A DNA stretch of 64,000 nucleotides from Melastoma dodecandrum (taxonomy: Eukaryota > Streptophyta > Magnoliopsida > Myrtales > Melastomataceae): NCBI GenBank assembly GCA_029817715.1, contig JARUPY010000539.1, positions 8,779,501-8,843,500 of the forward strand. The letters are read 5' to 3'. How positions within the stretch are numbered: position 1 is the stretch's first letter; each line of letters starts with the position of its first letter. Below the pieces are notes generated by a model. That model was given only the letters and a program-made list of their open reading frames with translations. It was not told the origin of the DNA and made no database searches. Positions 11,901 through 23,189 of this stretch are shown here, in pieces. A program made the translations under genes and the position numbers.

Positions 11901-13572
11901 ATGCCCGACATGTCCACCAACATTGCTCTCTTGCTCCTCGCGACGTTCCTCGCTTTGTCCCTGCCCTGTGAGTGCAGGAACAATGTCGCTGACGTTTCCA
12001 GGATGTTCCTTCAGTCGGACAACGTCGAGGACAAGGGGACCAAGTGGGCCGTCCTCGTCGCTGGCTCCTATGGTTACTGGAACTACAGGCACCAGGTCTC
12101 ACCTAAATGCCCATCTAGGCTTCTAATTTGTTACCAGAAAGAAAGAAAAAAATTAACGTGGTAACAGACGAGGGTTACTTGGGATATGTTTCATCTTTTG
12201 TTTTCGCGTGACCTTTGCAGGCCGATATATGTCATGCATACCAAATTATGAAGCGAGGCGGGCTCAAGGACGAGAACATCATCGTATTCATGTATGATGA
12301 TATTGCTAGTAACTCCGAGAACCCGACTCCCGGCATCATCATCAACAAGCCCAACGGCACGGATGTATACAAGGGCGTCCCCAAGGTTATTTGATCGCCT
12401 AACGGTTAATATTTATCCGTCCTGTTTTAGATAAGTCTCTGGCTTGATCGTGTGTCGTATATGTCTGTGCTTTTTAAGGATTACACTGGGAACTCTACCA
12501 CCGCAGCAAACCTGTACGCCGTCCTCCTTGCCAACAAGACTGGCCTCAGTGGAGGTAGCGGGAAGGTCCTCGAGAGTGGACCCAATGACCGAGTTTTCTT
12601 TTACTATGCGGACCATGGCGCCCCTGGACTCCTTGCAATGCCAGTGGGCGATGACGTGTACGCAACCGACTTGAACAGGGTGTTCAAGACCCTGCACGAG
12701 TCGAACAAGTACAAGAGCATGGTCGTGTACATAGAAGCATGTGAATCGGGAAGCATGGTTGATGGGCTCCTTCCAAGCAACATAGGGATATACGCGACAA
12801 CGGCTTCGAACCCGAACGAAAGTAGTTGGGGTTACTACTGTGATGATTCCGTCTATAACACCTGCTTGGGCGATTTGTACAGCATAGCTTGGATGGAAGA
12901 CAGTGACGCGCACAACTCGGCGTCAGAGACCCTGGAGCGCCAGTACAAGATGGTGAGGGAGAGGACCAACCTCTCGCACGTGATGCAGTACGGAAACATG
13001 GGCATGAGCCAACAATACCTCGCCACTTATGTCGGGAAGAGCGAACCTATCCCCTCTGCTGTTTCAAACACGGGATCCATGAATCCTGCTTCCATAGCGA
13101 ACCAGCGAGACACAGACCTACTTTACTATCAGAGGAAGGTGGAGAAGGCGCGAGAGGGCTCTGCAGAGAAGGTCGCAGCTAAGAGGGCGCTCGATGAAGA
13201 GATTGCACGCAGGGCAAAGATCGATGGTCAAATGGAATCGATAGCGAAAAGCATGCTCGGGGAAAGGGTAGATGCATTCTCCATTGCCAACGCTCTACGA
13301 CCCGCCGGGTCTCCGGTGGTTGACGACTGGGATTGCTTCAAATCATCGGTAAACATCCTAATAAAAAAGAAAAGCATAAGCAAATAGTGAAGTTGTGACT
13401 TAATATATACATGGGTAACGTGACCTTTGTGCAGGTGAGGGCTTACGAGAGACACTGTGGGCAGCTAACGAGCTATGGGAGGCAGTATACAAGGGTGCTC
13501 GCGAACATGTGCAACAACGGGGCGAATGCACAGAAGGTAGAGAGCATCATCATCCAAGCATGCTCCGCCTAG
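11901..13572 (+). CDS. VPE: Vacuolar processing enzyme (legumain, peptidase C13)
   Basis: Asparaginyl endopeptidase that matures vacuolar and seed proteins and acts in plant cell death; it is made as a proenzyme and enters the secretory path. Exons: 11901-12095, 12221-12385, 12479-13348 and 13435-13572, all GT-AG and all phase 0, giving 455 residues. An N-terminal signal peptide (hydrophobic [16 protein letters not shown], about residues 6-21) precedes the catalytic domain: [27 protein letters not shown], then catalytic His166 in YYADHGAPG and catalytic Cys208 in IEACESGS, followed by WGYYCDD. The C-terminal LSAM-type prodomain has [24 protein letters not shown] and [20 protein letters not shown]. 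Length fits the family (about 460-490 residues). Oddly, exon 3 is 870 bp with no intron, where alpha/beta/gamma VPE genes are usually cut several times. It looks functional; the short form may be delta-like, which is inference. Confidence 0.93.
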
Positions 13573-15995
13573 AAACGAGGGATGAATCCAGCACGATTTG
13601 GGTCCCAGTCTTTCTATTGAATTTGGGGAAAAGGATATCAGTCTGTGTTAAAGATCCGAAAACAATGGATTTCAGGGTGGTGTTGGTGTACATTCAGTCT
13701 AAAAGAATGTTGTAAATGTATTATCAATGCAATTGAAAGTTTCTGTGTTAGACGCACAGCAATTCACGGACATCAAACAAAGTGGAGTGGGGCCTACTCA
13801 AATTGGAATAGTTTGTCGAAAGTCTTACTGGGGAACGCACCCAAGATAAGTCTACAGGCGAACTGGTATCAAGGCTTGGGATCGACCCCACGTCAAGTCT
13901 ACGAGGGTGGTCAGCCCAAGTAAAGACTACAAGAGTGATTAACAAATATCAGTTTTTATCAGGAAGGATCATAGTTAGGGAGTTCACTAACCATGTTTCC
14001 ATGAGATAATCATTTAAAGAAAAATATGGATAAAGTTATTTCTTAGTAACTCATCCCACAGTGTTCGAGACCCTTGTCTCTAAGCATCTAACAATACCTA
14101 GCTCACTACAAGGGACATGAAGTTTTTCTCAGAACATATCACAATCACATCCGAACACATTCATTCCGAGGGGAGTCATCTCTACCCATTTTCATACATT
14201 TCAGGGTAATCTCGTGCCCAACCAATAAAAGAATAAGGATCGTCAATGTTTAATCGTTTATGTACATTAATAGAGAGGTGAATTAGTGTTTATCACTTTT
14301 TCGCCCTTTCTCAGGGTATATGAAATCGTACCGTGTCACAGCAAATCATTATTCAGAAATGAGGTCGGCTTGCTGTAAGCGTTACGATGTTGTTCATTAG
14401 ATACTCGTATGGATGTAAGCATGAACGTAAGGGACACAACAGTTTTTATAGTGGTTCGGCCTTAATCGACTTACGTCCACTTTTTACCGTAGAGGTGATT
14501 CAACTATATAAATATAATGGGTGTAAATGAACTTTTGCATTATGCTTTCGGTATCTCAACGAGTGAGATTTAAAATCCTTTAAGGAGATCACTCATGGGC
14601 AAGGATCAGCTCCTCACACAGTGGACGTCTTCTCGTTTCCAGCAGAATAATGCTCACACTCAGCAGTTGATTGCTTAAATAATATTTCCACACAGCTTTT
14701 GTCTCCTCTCAGATAGATCATGTCTATAAGCACAAGAGACACAACCACAAAGAGTCAGAGAACAAAATAGATAAAAAGAGTTTGGTTCCTCACACAGCGA
14801 AATCTGACTTCTCATATAGCGAAGTCGGGATATCCGTCCTACATACAGTTCGGATGTGCACAGTTACTACAGTCGTGACTCACTGCACTGCACACCCAGT
14901 GCCTAGGGTGGAATTTTCAACTCCGACGGCTTCCACGCAACCTGCTCTATTGTCCCTCTGTATCAGGAGGTCAAGACTTCTGCACCGCACCCCTGAGCTC
15001 GGGAGGACCTCTTTCCGCTTAAGCAACATTTCCAACTCATACTCTACCCTGTAGGCACGAGACTTCTAGCGCGCACCCGCAAGTGCGTGTCTAACTGCTC
15101 AAACTCCGTCGGTTTGAGACTTCCCTACGAAAAGGCACAACAACAACGGCTTCTTGCCGATGGGCTAGCAACTAGTTACTACGATTAACACGGGTATTCA
15201 CTTAGCTTCCCTGAGACGATTCACCAACCGCTGGTTGAATGCACAGAGGACACAAAGTCCCTCTCACGACGACCAAGGTAGCACATAGCCCTTGCCACTT
15301 TCGCACGTAGTTGGGAAAGATAAGAACCAGGTAATAACTTAGCACCTTCCGTTCTCCGCAGATCACACACTCACATAGCTCCTCAAAGGTTCACGCAGAT
15401 CACACAGGCTTTGAACAACCACACATACCACACAGATTCGTTGTACAGTGTATGAATGTCATCTGGTTTTAATAGGAAATGAATCATATGATTTGTTTCC
15501 CGATTATCAGATTCCAGTGGCTCAATAGACAACTACTTAACCGTCATTATGACCAAGAAGGGAAGTAATATATGTCAACTTTTCAGATTCATATTATTTA
15601 TTCCAATCATTATGAGAATAATTTCTGATAATTGTTTCAATCATTCGCAATCAATTAATCAAGAATAATGTTATTCCTTAACAACCGTATAAATAGAATA
15701 AGATAAAATATGTTACTATAATTAGAGATTTTATTTCCGAAATATCTCCAATTATGACTGTGATTCCCATAACTAACAATTAAGCTCGAATAATAATTTT
15801 TCTCACGTTGAGTAATTGTAGTGCAGTAATGCAGTGCAACTTTGTTGTCAGCAACACACTTCTCAATCGGTACAATAATGCTTTTTCACGCACATGTCAC
15901 CATCAAAACTAAGTTCTAACAGTCCGGTCAATAAGAGGGTCCCCGTAGTTCTCAATTCCAACCAAGGAACTTATTTGACCTTCTCGACACGGAGC
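13573..15995. other. Gene-poor region with possible retroelement debris
   Basis: After the protease stop codon a 3' UTR probably reaches about 13740 (AT-rich, with ttgtaaatgtattatcaatgc). From 13970 to 15900 I see no coding signal with family resemblance. The stretch tttttatagtggttcggcc ... cttacgtccac (14440-14485) resembles a motif that recurs in plant LTRs, so a decayed LTR element is possible. I could not find a paired LTR, primer site or pol. The 90-codon frame at 14782-15054 is not convincing. Confidence 0.5.
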
Positions 15996-16976
15996 TTTCA
16001 GCCAGAAAGCGTTCGGGAAATCACAAAAGCTACTATCAAAGGATTTTGCCATTGGATATGCTGCACTCGCCTCTTTCCTTTTGTTTAGTGCTTACACGGA
16101 TGAGGAGGCTACATTTGCGCGGGAACCTTCTAAGCAAGTGGTATACTTACTTTGGCATTTTTTTATATAATTAAATGAAGATATAATCTCAAAACTGTAC
16201 AAAGTCTAACGGGCACATACCACAGAGGAACCTTATGCGTGTTACTCCGTATGTATGATAAATTAGCTGAGTTAACTGTTTGGTCGTGGGACATTTAGGT
16301 TGAACATTGCCATTCCAGCAGTATTTGTGAGTGGGTGGATGGTTGGGATCCATGCTTTTTTTCATGTTCAGAGCTTGGCAATGTTCTGCCGTAGGCCGGA
16401 CTGCGCAAGAGGTTGTTACTGAAGTGAGGAGACAATTCATCGAGAGGCCTGGAATTATGGTAAGATATTAATCAGAAGCTTTGTCAATTTCTTTGTTTGG
16501 CTATGTAGTTACATTTTTTGCTTGTGATTGCTACAGGATTACAAGGAGAGACCGGATTATGGTCGATGTGTTGCTATCGTAGCTTCTGCTTCTTTGAGGG
16601 AGATGGTCGAACCTGGCGCGCTGGCTATTGTTTCCCCTATAACAATCGTTGAATTTATCAGATTTTTCTACGCAGCAATTGGAAAAGAACCAACTTGGCT
16701 TTGGTAGCTTATGCAGGCGTGTTTGCTTGACGTATTCATCTTCAGGATTTTGGCCACTATACTGGATATCCCCTCCTTGGGCTAAAAGTGGCGGGCACCA
16801 TGGTGATGTTCGCGACAGTATCCGGTAGTCTAATGGCGCTCTTCCTTAACACAGCAGATGGGGCCTGGGATAATGCGAAGAAGCACATTGAGACGGGCTC
16901 TGCTGGACAGTCCCTTCATTTACTGATTAAGATGCTTTCAACCATTACCCTTGTTATGGCCCCAATTTTTCTGTGA
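15996..16976 (+). pseudogene. Type II vacuolar H+-pyrophosphatase (AVP2-like) 3' fragment
   Basis: C-terminal part of a membrane proton-pumping pyrophosphatase. In order: PESVREIT (16001), KGF then, after a one-base shift, AIGYAALASFLLFSAYTDE (16045-16110); a weak FVSGWMVGI/GRTAQEVV segment (16325-16415) leading to VVTEVRRQFIERPGIM (16410-16458); after an intron-like gap DYKERPDYGRCVAIVASASLREM (16538-16605) and PGALAIVSP; after another gap GYPLLGLKVAGTMVMFATVSG and LFLNTADGAWDNAKKHIETG (16766-16896); and the natural-looking end HLLIKMLSTITLVMAPIFL before TGA (16974-16976). Frameshifts, deleted segments (the loop after REIT and the region after KHIETG) and missing N-terminal two thirds make it non-functional. 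Introns seem retained, so it is a truncated genomic copy rather than a processed one. Confidence 0.85.
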
Positions 16977-17682
16977 AGAGAGTCGATGTTAGGAGAAACC
17001 GCAGGTGGATCTCCACACACATTAGGTAAACCTCTCTCTCTCTCTCCCTCCCTCTGGACATGCATAACGCAAATTTGGATCGTCAAAGGTGGATCGATGG
17101 ATAGGCTTTTCCTTGAAATGTTGTACATGTACTCTCCCTAATTGATGGATAGGATACTCTAATTTCTTACTTCACAAAAAAAAGGGAAACTTGGTAGCCG
17201 CGAGGTAAGCGGCTTCTTGGTTCCTTCTGCCAAGGATGATATCAAAGATCACCCACCTCCTAAAGCCACTTAATGTCTGTTTGCAAGGACATGAGTCTTG
17301 TTTGGAACAGGGGTGGCCAACCCTCGCAAAATTCCTGGAGAAAAGCTCTGGCTATGAGTTGGATACTCTGATTTGTAGGCAACCAAAACCTGTTGGTGAT
17401 GATGATCCGCAGCACTTGGCTATTTGATGAAAACAAAAAGGTCAAAACTAAGTACTGACTTCATTACATAACCAAAGAAGAAACCTATGACCGGTAGGCC
17501 AGTGACTGTTAGGTTTCATCACTTACCTTTCTAAGCTTTGCTAGGATTATGATCAGTTGGTAAACTAAGATTCAAAGAAAAGAAAAGCAAAGAGCAGCTA
17601 CCCATGAATGTAAGCTGCATTTGATTTTACCCTTTGTACACCCTGCACGACAAGATTATCGGGGAGGAATGCCGGATTCCCC
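16977..17682. other. Non-coding stretch
   Basis: I see nothing gene-like. There is a short CT microsatellite at 17034-17056 (tctctctctctctc then ccctccctc). The rest is unremarkable. Confidence 0.5.
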
Positions 17683-18213
17683 ATGGAAGAGAAGGAAGAG
17701 GATGATGGCCGCTTGACTCCCACCTCTTCTCCCCCAACACCCCCTTCACCTCTCCCCGTGAGCGTCGGACCTGGCAACCAGAAGTACGATTTCTCGCCTT
17801 CTCCCACTCCTTCCCCTCCCTTCTCACCGCACGGTTCTAGTCAGACATCGGCAGAGAACCTCCCTCTTCTAGCCGAGGCATTGGCTCCTGCACAGAAGAC
17901 GCCGTTAGCATTGTCTGTAGATTGCAGGAAGGATGACAAAGCAGATGATGATTCCCAATGCCAGAACTGCCTCAAGGACCTGTACGAGCTTTTTCCTACC
18001 CTCCTAGACTCCTACTACATTTCCATTACCTCTTTTCCTGTTAGCACATCTAAAATGCATCGTCACAACAGTAGCATGTTTTCAGAAGCTATATTTTTAC
18101 ATCATTATGAAATGACATCTCGCATTAGTCGGGAGATCGCTCTGTTTGCCAGTAATGCCCCATTGATTGAGGCCGTCAGGGGCGCACGTGAGATTACATC
18201 AGCTAAAGTTTAG
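17683..18213 (+). CDS. Proline-rich open frame, not recognised
   Basis: A 176-codon frame starts MEEKEEDDGRLTPTSSPPTP. Residues 1-60 are acidic then Pro/Ser-rich (several SPxP repeats) and look disordered. Residues about 85-105 have KDDKADDDSQCQNCLKDLYE with a CxxC pair, and the tail is mixed. I do not recognise the family. Codon content and composition in the first 110 codons look like real protein sequence; the last part (from about 18020) may be read-through into an intron or a pseudogene end, as a GT donor could lie near there. Neighbours are pseudogenes of unrelated function, so a broken gene fragment is as likely as a working gene. Confidence 0.35.
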   Translation: MEEKEEDDGRLTPTSSPPTPPSPLPVSVGPGNQKYDFSPSPTPSPPFSPHGSSQTSAENLPLLAEALAPAQKTPLALSVDCRKDDKADDDSQCQNCLKDLYELFPTLLDSYYISITSFPVSTSKMHRHNSSMFSEAIFLHHYEMTSRISREIALFASNAPLIEAVRGAREITSAKV

Positions 18214-19066
18214 GAAACAGACAATTCTAGTTTGTAACTTTTCAACAAAGGAACCATCCAACCACCGGTCAATGTTTGGCCAGGTTGTCAACTAGCAAAG
18301 AATGGAAACTTGACACTTAGAAGTCTACTTTTTGATGTAATGAACCCTTCTTCATGCTTCTTAACAGGTTGGAGTGGTTCCTAAGAAGATGCTGCAATTG
18401 CCTTGTTGAATGAATATCAGCTACTAACTGGGGAATCTGAACGATTCTGGATATTAGTAACACGGATTTTTCTTTCCTCTGTTCATTCCATTTAGCTTAG
18501 AAGACCAGGATTGATCGGTTTCATCTACCTCTGCCTACTATCTGACTCGCCTTGTTTAGATCGTAAAGGTTTGTATCCAATTTGCTTTACATACAAATCA
18601 TGTTCCACAAAGTGATTTGAGCCATTCTAATCTAGCACCGAATGGGAAAATACCCGCCACTGTGTACAAACTACAATCCTGAAGTAAAACCAAATTTTAC
18701 AATTTTTCAGAGTGAGGCCGAAGAAGTCTAGGCAAATAAAACAACCTAAACCCTAAACACAGATCTCATTGTAGTTACGACTAAAGCTTACAATAAGAAG
18801 CGACGCCGCACCAATATTTCTAATGTGAAGTTAAGAGAGAACCTCCTAACATTTTTCACCAAAGTAAGCATTTGAGATAGGCAGGACTACTGTGACTAAA
18901 AAGAGCAGCCCGTAAATGAAAACAGTAACCCAATGGCAGTCTGCATTTTCTCATGGAAAAACAAAAGTTCTTATCAACTTTTCAAGGAAGGGATTGCCCC
19001 TCAAAAGCCTCAGTACATCACTGCTAGTTTGGTGGCCGCTGTTGTGGGAAATTGGGATGACCTTCA
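18214..19066. other. Non-coding stretch
   Basis: No coding family resemblance on either strand. The right part (about 18950-19066) is probably the old 3' UTR of the Mediator 8 pseudogene read on the minus strand. An ACCTAAACCCTAAAC telomere-like short motif occurs at 18746-18760. Confidence 0.5.
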
Positions 19067-20389
19067 CTAGTGTTGTTTGAGAAGAGCTCCCATACCAGGT
19101 TGTAACGTCTGAGGATTAGGTACCATTGAAGGAAAAGCTCCTCGTGATACAGCTTGTTGCTGTTGCTGCATGGGCATCAAACCAGTTGCACTGGCAGCAC
19201 CCATATTGAACACTACAAAGTTAAAGGCAACGGTATCACTATCATGATGAAATGTATACTAGAGTTCTCTGAGCCGTTAATGATCTTACTTTGGTCATTC
19301 AAAATTTGTGAGGTATGAGTTCTCTGTGCATTGGGTCCAGATAATGCATACTGAAAGGACGAAAATGGCCATGAGAGAAGCGGGATGTTTGCATGCTATA
19401 CAATGAATAAAAACACAAGCAATATGCTCTACGAAGCGTAAAGACAGATTTTGCTGAATGCGTATGATTGATGCCAAATGATTTCCAAGAGTAATTTGAC
19501 GAAAATTAGCAACTACTTCAACCTTGGCACGAAGAAGCTAAACCAGTAGACTATTTTAGGAGGAAGAAAAGCTTGTCCCCTCAAGCAATTATCAACTTAG
19601 GGCAAGGTTTATTATATTCTCTTGGGCAGGACCGATCACAGGATTATTGACAGACTGCTAAAGGCATCTTGCCAATGTAGAAGGATAAGTAGAGAAACTT
19701 TTTCAACCAGTAGATGGATTGGAAGTTTCACCATACTTCAAAACTCAACCAGAACCAGACTTTAGAAAGTAATTTAACAATATCTGCATCCTTGGAACGA
19801 GATTCTGATATTGAATTGTGGCTGCCATGTTTGAAGCATACACACGATGCAGAGAAATCAATGGTAGACCCAAAAGAGATTGAAGGTGGGAAGAACCGGT
19901 GGAATTGTCAGCGTTGACATTCTTGGGGTGAACGAGGCAAGCCTCGGAGACCTTCCTGACCTCTTCCACGATATTGAACAGCTCCATATTCACCATGGAT
20001 TACTGCCCCAGCACATCCTGCCTGCTCCGTTCCAACCACGGCCGAAAATCACAATCAGACGCTTGCAGCCGACGAACGGAGCAACAATCAGGGGATCGGA
20101 AAACGGAAGACGACGAAACCATTTGGGGTTGGCGGAGGTACAGGCGTAGGCGTCGAACTCGTCGATGATGCGGGAGGATGGCCTTGGATAGGGAAACAGC
20201 TCGGATCCTCACGGATTCCAGGTTGAGCGGCTGCACCACCGCGGCGTTCAGCTTCTCGGCGACGACGGTGCCGGCGGAGGGAGGCGGTTGCTGGGTCAGC
20301 ATCTGGGGCTGCCCTATCATCATCGCTCCTTCCATCATCGAGGCTGAAGACGCTCTTCCCGACAAGGACGCACGCGACGGTGCAACCAT
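19067..20389 (-). pseudogene. MED8: Mediator subunit 8 (MED8), internally deleted
   Basis: MED8 is a head-module subunit of the plant Mediator complex in the nucleus. Minus-strand pieces: N-terminus about 20338-20105 (VVAEKLNAAVVQPLNLESVRIRAVSLSKAI, then a one-base shift before a DEFDAYA segment and PKW); a GT-AG intron ending near 20007; QDVLGQ, a stop where Tyr is expected, then SMVNMELFNIVEEVRKVSEA and HPKNVNADN (to about 19911). The middle of the protein is missing and the chain picks up at QNLVPRMQ (about 19775), then YALSGPNAQRTHTSQILNDQ (19291-19350), a correct intron, and MFNMG...MQQQQQAV to the stop at 19067-19069. A frameshift, a stop and a large internal deletion make it a pseudogene, though the 3' splice sites are intact. 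Confidence 0.82.
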
Positions 20390-20525
20390 TTCCCGTCACT
20401 TTCCAATTCAAGCCCTAAATGATATGGGCTTTTTCTGATAGATTGGGTCAGGATGGTTTGGGCTTGGGCCCATTCAGTTTGTCGTATCACCTGGATTGAA
20501 ACATTTCATCGTCTAATGAAATGGG

Positions 20526-20940
20526 AGGTTTGTTCCAAAATAACTTTGATTTGCAAAATATTTTGCGAAATAGGTTTGTCAAACATCCTCAATTAGGGTC
20601 GATAAATCGAAGTTAGGAGCTCCGATTTTGATTTACAAAGAAGTCGGAGTCTGTGACTCCAATTTAGGCACTTCGGACATGAACTCGGAGTTGTTGAATT
20701 CGAGTTTATGAACGATGTCATTAAATCATTAACTCGGAGCTCTTAACTATGATTTTAGTCCACATTCATAAAATCAGAGTCAGGGACTCCCATTTTAAAA
20801 TCGGAACCATAAACTCCGATTTTAGTGAAGGCAGCCGAAATTCTCAAGCCGCAGAACAAAGTCGGAGTCTTGAACTCCGATTTTGGTGGAAAATAGAAAC
20901 AATCAGAGTCCCTGACACCGATTTTTCTCCAACACCACTT
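20526..20940 (+). repeat. MULE-1 left TIR (about 410 bp)
   Basis: It pairs inversely with 25741-26018 (outer 280 bp) and 23060-23189 (inner 130 bp). The outer end has ttgcaaaatattttgcgaaatagg. The inner part is built of short alternating copies of AATCGGAGT and ACTCCGATT, which gives the arm its own internal symmetry. Confidence 0.85.
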
Positions 20941-21129
20941 AAAACCTTTAACTAAAACCTTTGTAACCTGTCCATAATTCAATACGCATAAACACACATA
21001 AAACACTAGACGAATAAATAGATAAGTAATTGTTCATATATCTAAGTCCAAACAACATTATCTTAACAACATAATCCAAATGACAATAACATCCAAATAG
21101 TCGAAGTTCATACATCTGAATGTCCGCTA

Positions 21130-21656
21130 CTAATCCTTAGAACGCCTCACATATCTCATATTGTACCACCTTCTAGTTTGTGGCGATTCCATCGCAAGTT
21201 CCGGCGGGCTGAGCTGTGTAAGTTGGGATATCATCATATTATCCGGATCAGTCACCAAATAACTGAAATGCTTGTTTGACTTGAGAGGAGCCGGTGGAGT
21301 TCTTAACGAAGATCCTTGGGCGAGTACCGGAGTGAGATACATGTCTTCCGGAGTTGGCTCCTCAATAACTTGGGGCGTGTAGTCCTCTTTTCCACGAACA
21401 ACCTTGTCAATGTCGAACATGTCCTCATCGTCACCGCCTTAAATTTCATCTTCTCCTGCTTGTTGATCCGCTTCCTCTTCGTATGATTCTTTCACCTCTT
21501 CCTCAACAAGCACTTGTTGTTCTTCTTCCTCCTCTTCTTCTGTTGGTTGACCTCCTTGACGTCCATACACGTACATAGGGATAAACTCCCTCAAGTAGTT
21601 ATGAGTTCATTGAGATATAGCCGCTATGTTCCGTAATTCTATTGGGTCTTCTTTCT
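21130..21656 (-). pseudogene. PMD protein tail of MULE-1
   Basis: After an acceptor-like TTGCAG at about 21657 the minus strand reads DPIELRNIAAISQ, a stop, then LREFIPMYVYGRQGGQPTE, an acidic Glu-rich run, another stop, and DEDMFDIDKVVRGKEDY through RWYNMRYVRRSKD to the end at 21130. This matches in order and character the last exons of the PMD gene in MULE-2 (MMREYAPVRLYDRTGG, acidic run, YVRRKSTRR). The PMD fold itself is missing. The deletion joins this exon to the transposase N-terminal region within about 30 bases. Confidence 0.65.
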
Positions 21657-21688
21657 CTGCAACAAATAGCCCATGTTTTCGTATTAGA

Positions 21689-22558
21689 TTAAAGTATCTG
21701 ATAGTTGCAATGGTTCTGTATGTGAAAATTGTTCAAGGAAAATATAAGCTCCTTCTTATCCTTAAACACCATCCCTTTCCGAAATTCCTCTATCATGTCA
21801 CCTTCGTGCCTAATTGGATCGTTCTCATACACGTTAAATCCATGACGTTCATCATCAACAACATAACTATCAAAAAATGGGAGTGGTTTCTCCTTATCCT
21901 TCCCTTTCCCCTTTCTTCTTCTACTAGATCCTTCGCCTACTTCAATTGTTGTCACCATTTGATTACAAAGATAATAATCATCCGACATCTCCCAACCTGC
22001 ATTGATATTATTAAACAATTCGTCGTCTTTGTCAACATCTACGTCGGAATTCATAATAGAATCAGGAATAGGACGATCCTCTTCTAATCGAGCATTAGAA
22101 CTACCACCAACTGGATAATGCCTCTCTACTTCAACCTGTACATTCGGTTGTACATGACGTTCAATCCTCACTATCCTATTTTCTGATACTAAGCTTAACC
22201 GATGAATGGCCGACGATACAACCTCATCACGTACTCCCAAAACATATAATTGTTGATTACTTCTAGGATTTGAAAGGGCAAACTTAATTAACAACCTGAC
22301 ATCATCATCTTCCTTAATAAGCACCAACACATAATTCACTCCAACATTGTTATACTCCAACACCGGATATATATGGGCAATATTTAATCTCCTTCCAGCT
22401 TCAACACACATGGCAACATATAACAGGCTCTCTAAACCATCATAATTGATGACTTCCGTGATTTCAGTTCTTTTAAAAGGACCTCTATCATAATTAACAC
22501 AATCACTTTCATTGACGACATTCCCATTCGTGAAAATAAGTAATTCGATCGAGGACAT
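21689..22558 (-). pseudogene. MURA-type transposase, N-terminal half (MULE-1)
   Basis: Starting at the Met at 22558 (MSSIELLIFTNGNVV), the frame has an N-terminal domain (RLNIAHIYPV, VNYVLVLIKEDDDVRLLIKF) parallel to that of MULE-2, an acidic/variable middle, a basic RRRKGKGKDKEK run, then the MuDR DNA-binding start EEFRKGMVFKDKKELIFSLN and FHIQN, where it ends. The MULE catalytic DDE domain and SWIM zinc finger are absent. The longer frame to 22732 adds a hydrophobic lead that is probably promoter or leader sequence. Confidence 0.8.
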
Positions 22559-23059
22559 TATAATGTTTTTACCTAATAGAATAAGGTAAAATCGAATAAT
22601 GAGATTCACAATCCCAATAAAATAAGATAAAATCCACAGTGAAATCCAACAAAATCTAAAATCATCAAGGTACAATCCAACAACGTAATTCAAATCCACG
22701 GTTAGGGAAAGCTTACCTCGGATCGAACGCATTAAAGGGACTAACCGTTAATACATTTGCGAGGCATGGATCTGAGGCGGGGATGACCGGATCTGGGGGG
22801 AGGCACAGTTGTGAGGAGGGAAGGACCAGATCTACGGCGGGCCGCATGACAGGGGACGCACGTGTCGGGGAGGCGAGGAGGACCAGATTTGTGCAGGGAC
22901 GGCATGGGCGGCAGGGAGGCGGGGACGCACCTTGGGGGAGTCAGGGGGAGGTTTAGAGGGACGGCGTGGCCGGCGCGGGAGGGGGGCGGGGAGGCGGGCT
23001 TGGCCGAGTGTTTTGTTTGGACACATGAAAAAAAAAATCTAAAGGGTTGCAGCTATAAG

Positions 23060-23189
23060 CCTGAAAATCGGAGTCCCCAATCCCGATTTTCTCTTATTTC
23101 CACCAAAATCGGAGTTCAAGACTCCGACTTTGGTCTGCGGCTTGAGAATTTGGGTTGCCCTCACTAAAATCGGAGTTTGTGGTGCCGAC
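23060..23189. repeat. MULE-1 right TIR, inner part
   Basis: Contains aaatcggagttcaagactccgactttggtctgcggcttgagaa in pieces that are the inverse of 20820-20930. It stops at ggtgccgac, the target copy of the hAT insertion; the arm resumes at 25741. Confidence 0.8.

Noticed and set aside
12413..12913. 166-codon minus-strand frame
   Set aside because: It is the antisense shadow of the vacuolar processing enzyme exon 3.
14440..15500. A full LTR retrotransposon between the protease gene and the pyrophosphatase pseudogene
   Set aside because: Only an LTR-like word (gtggttcggcc...tacgtccac) is present; no paired LTR, primer site or pol could be found.
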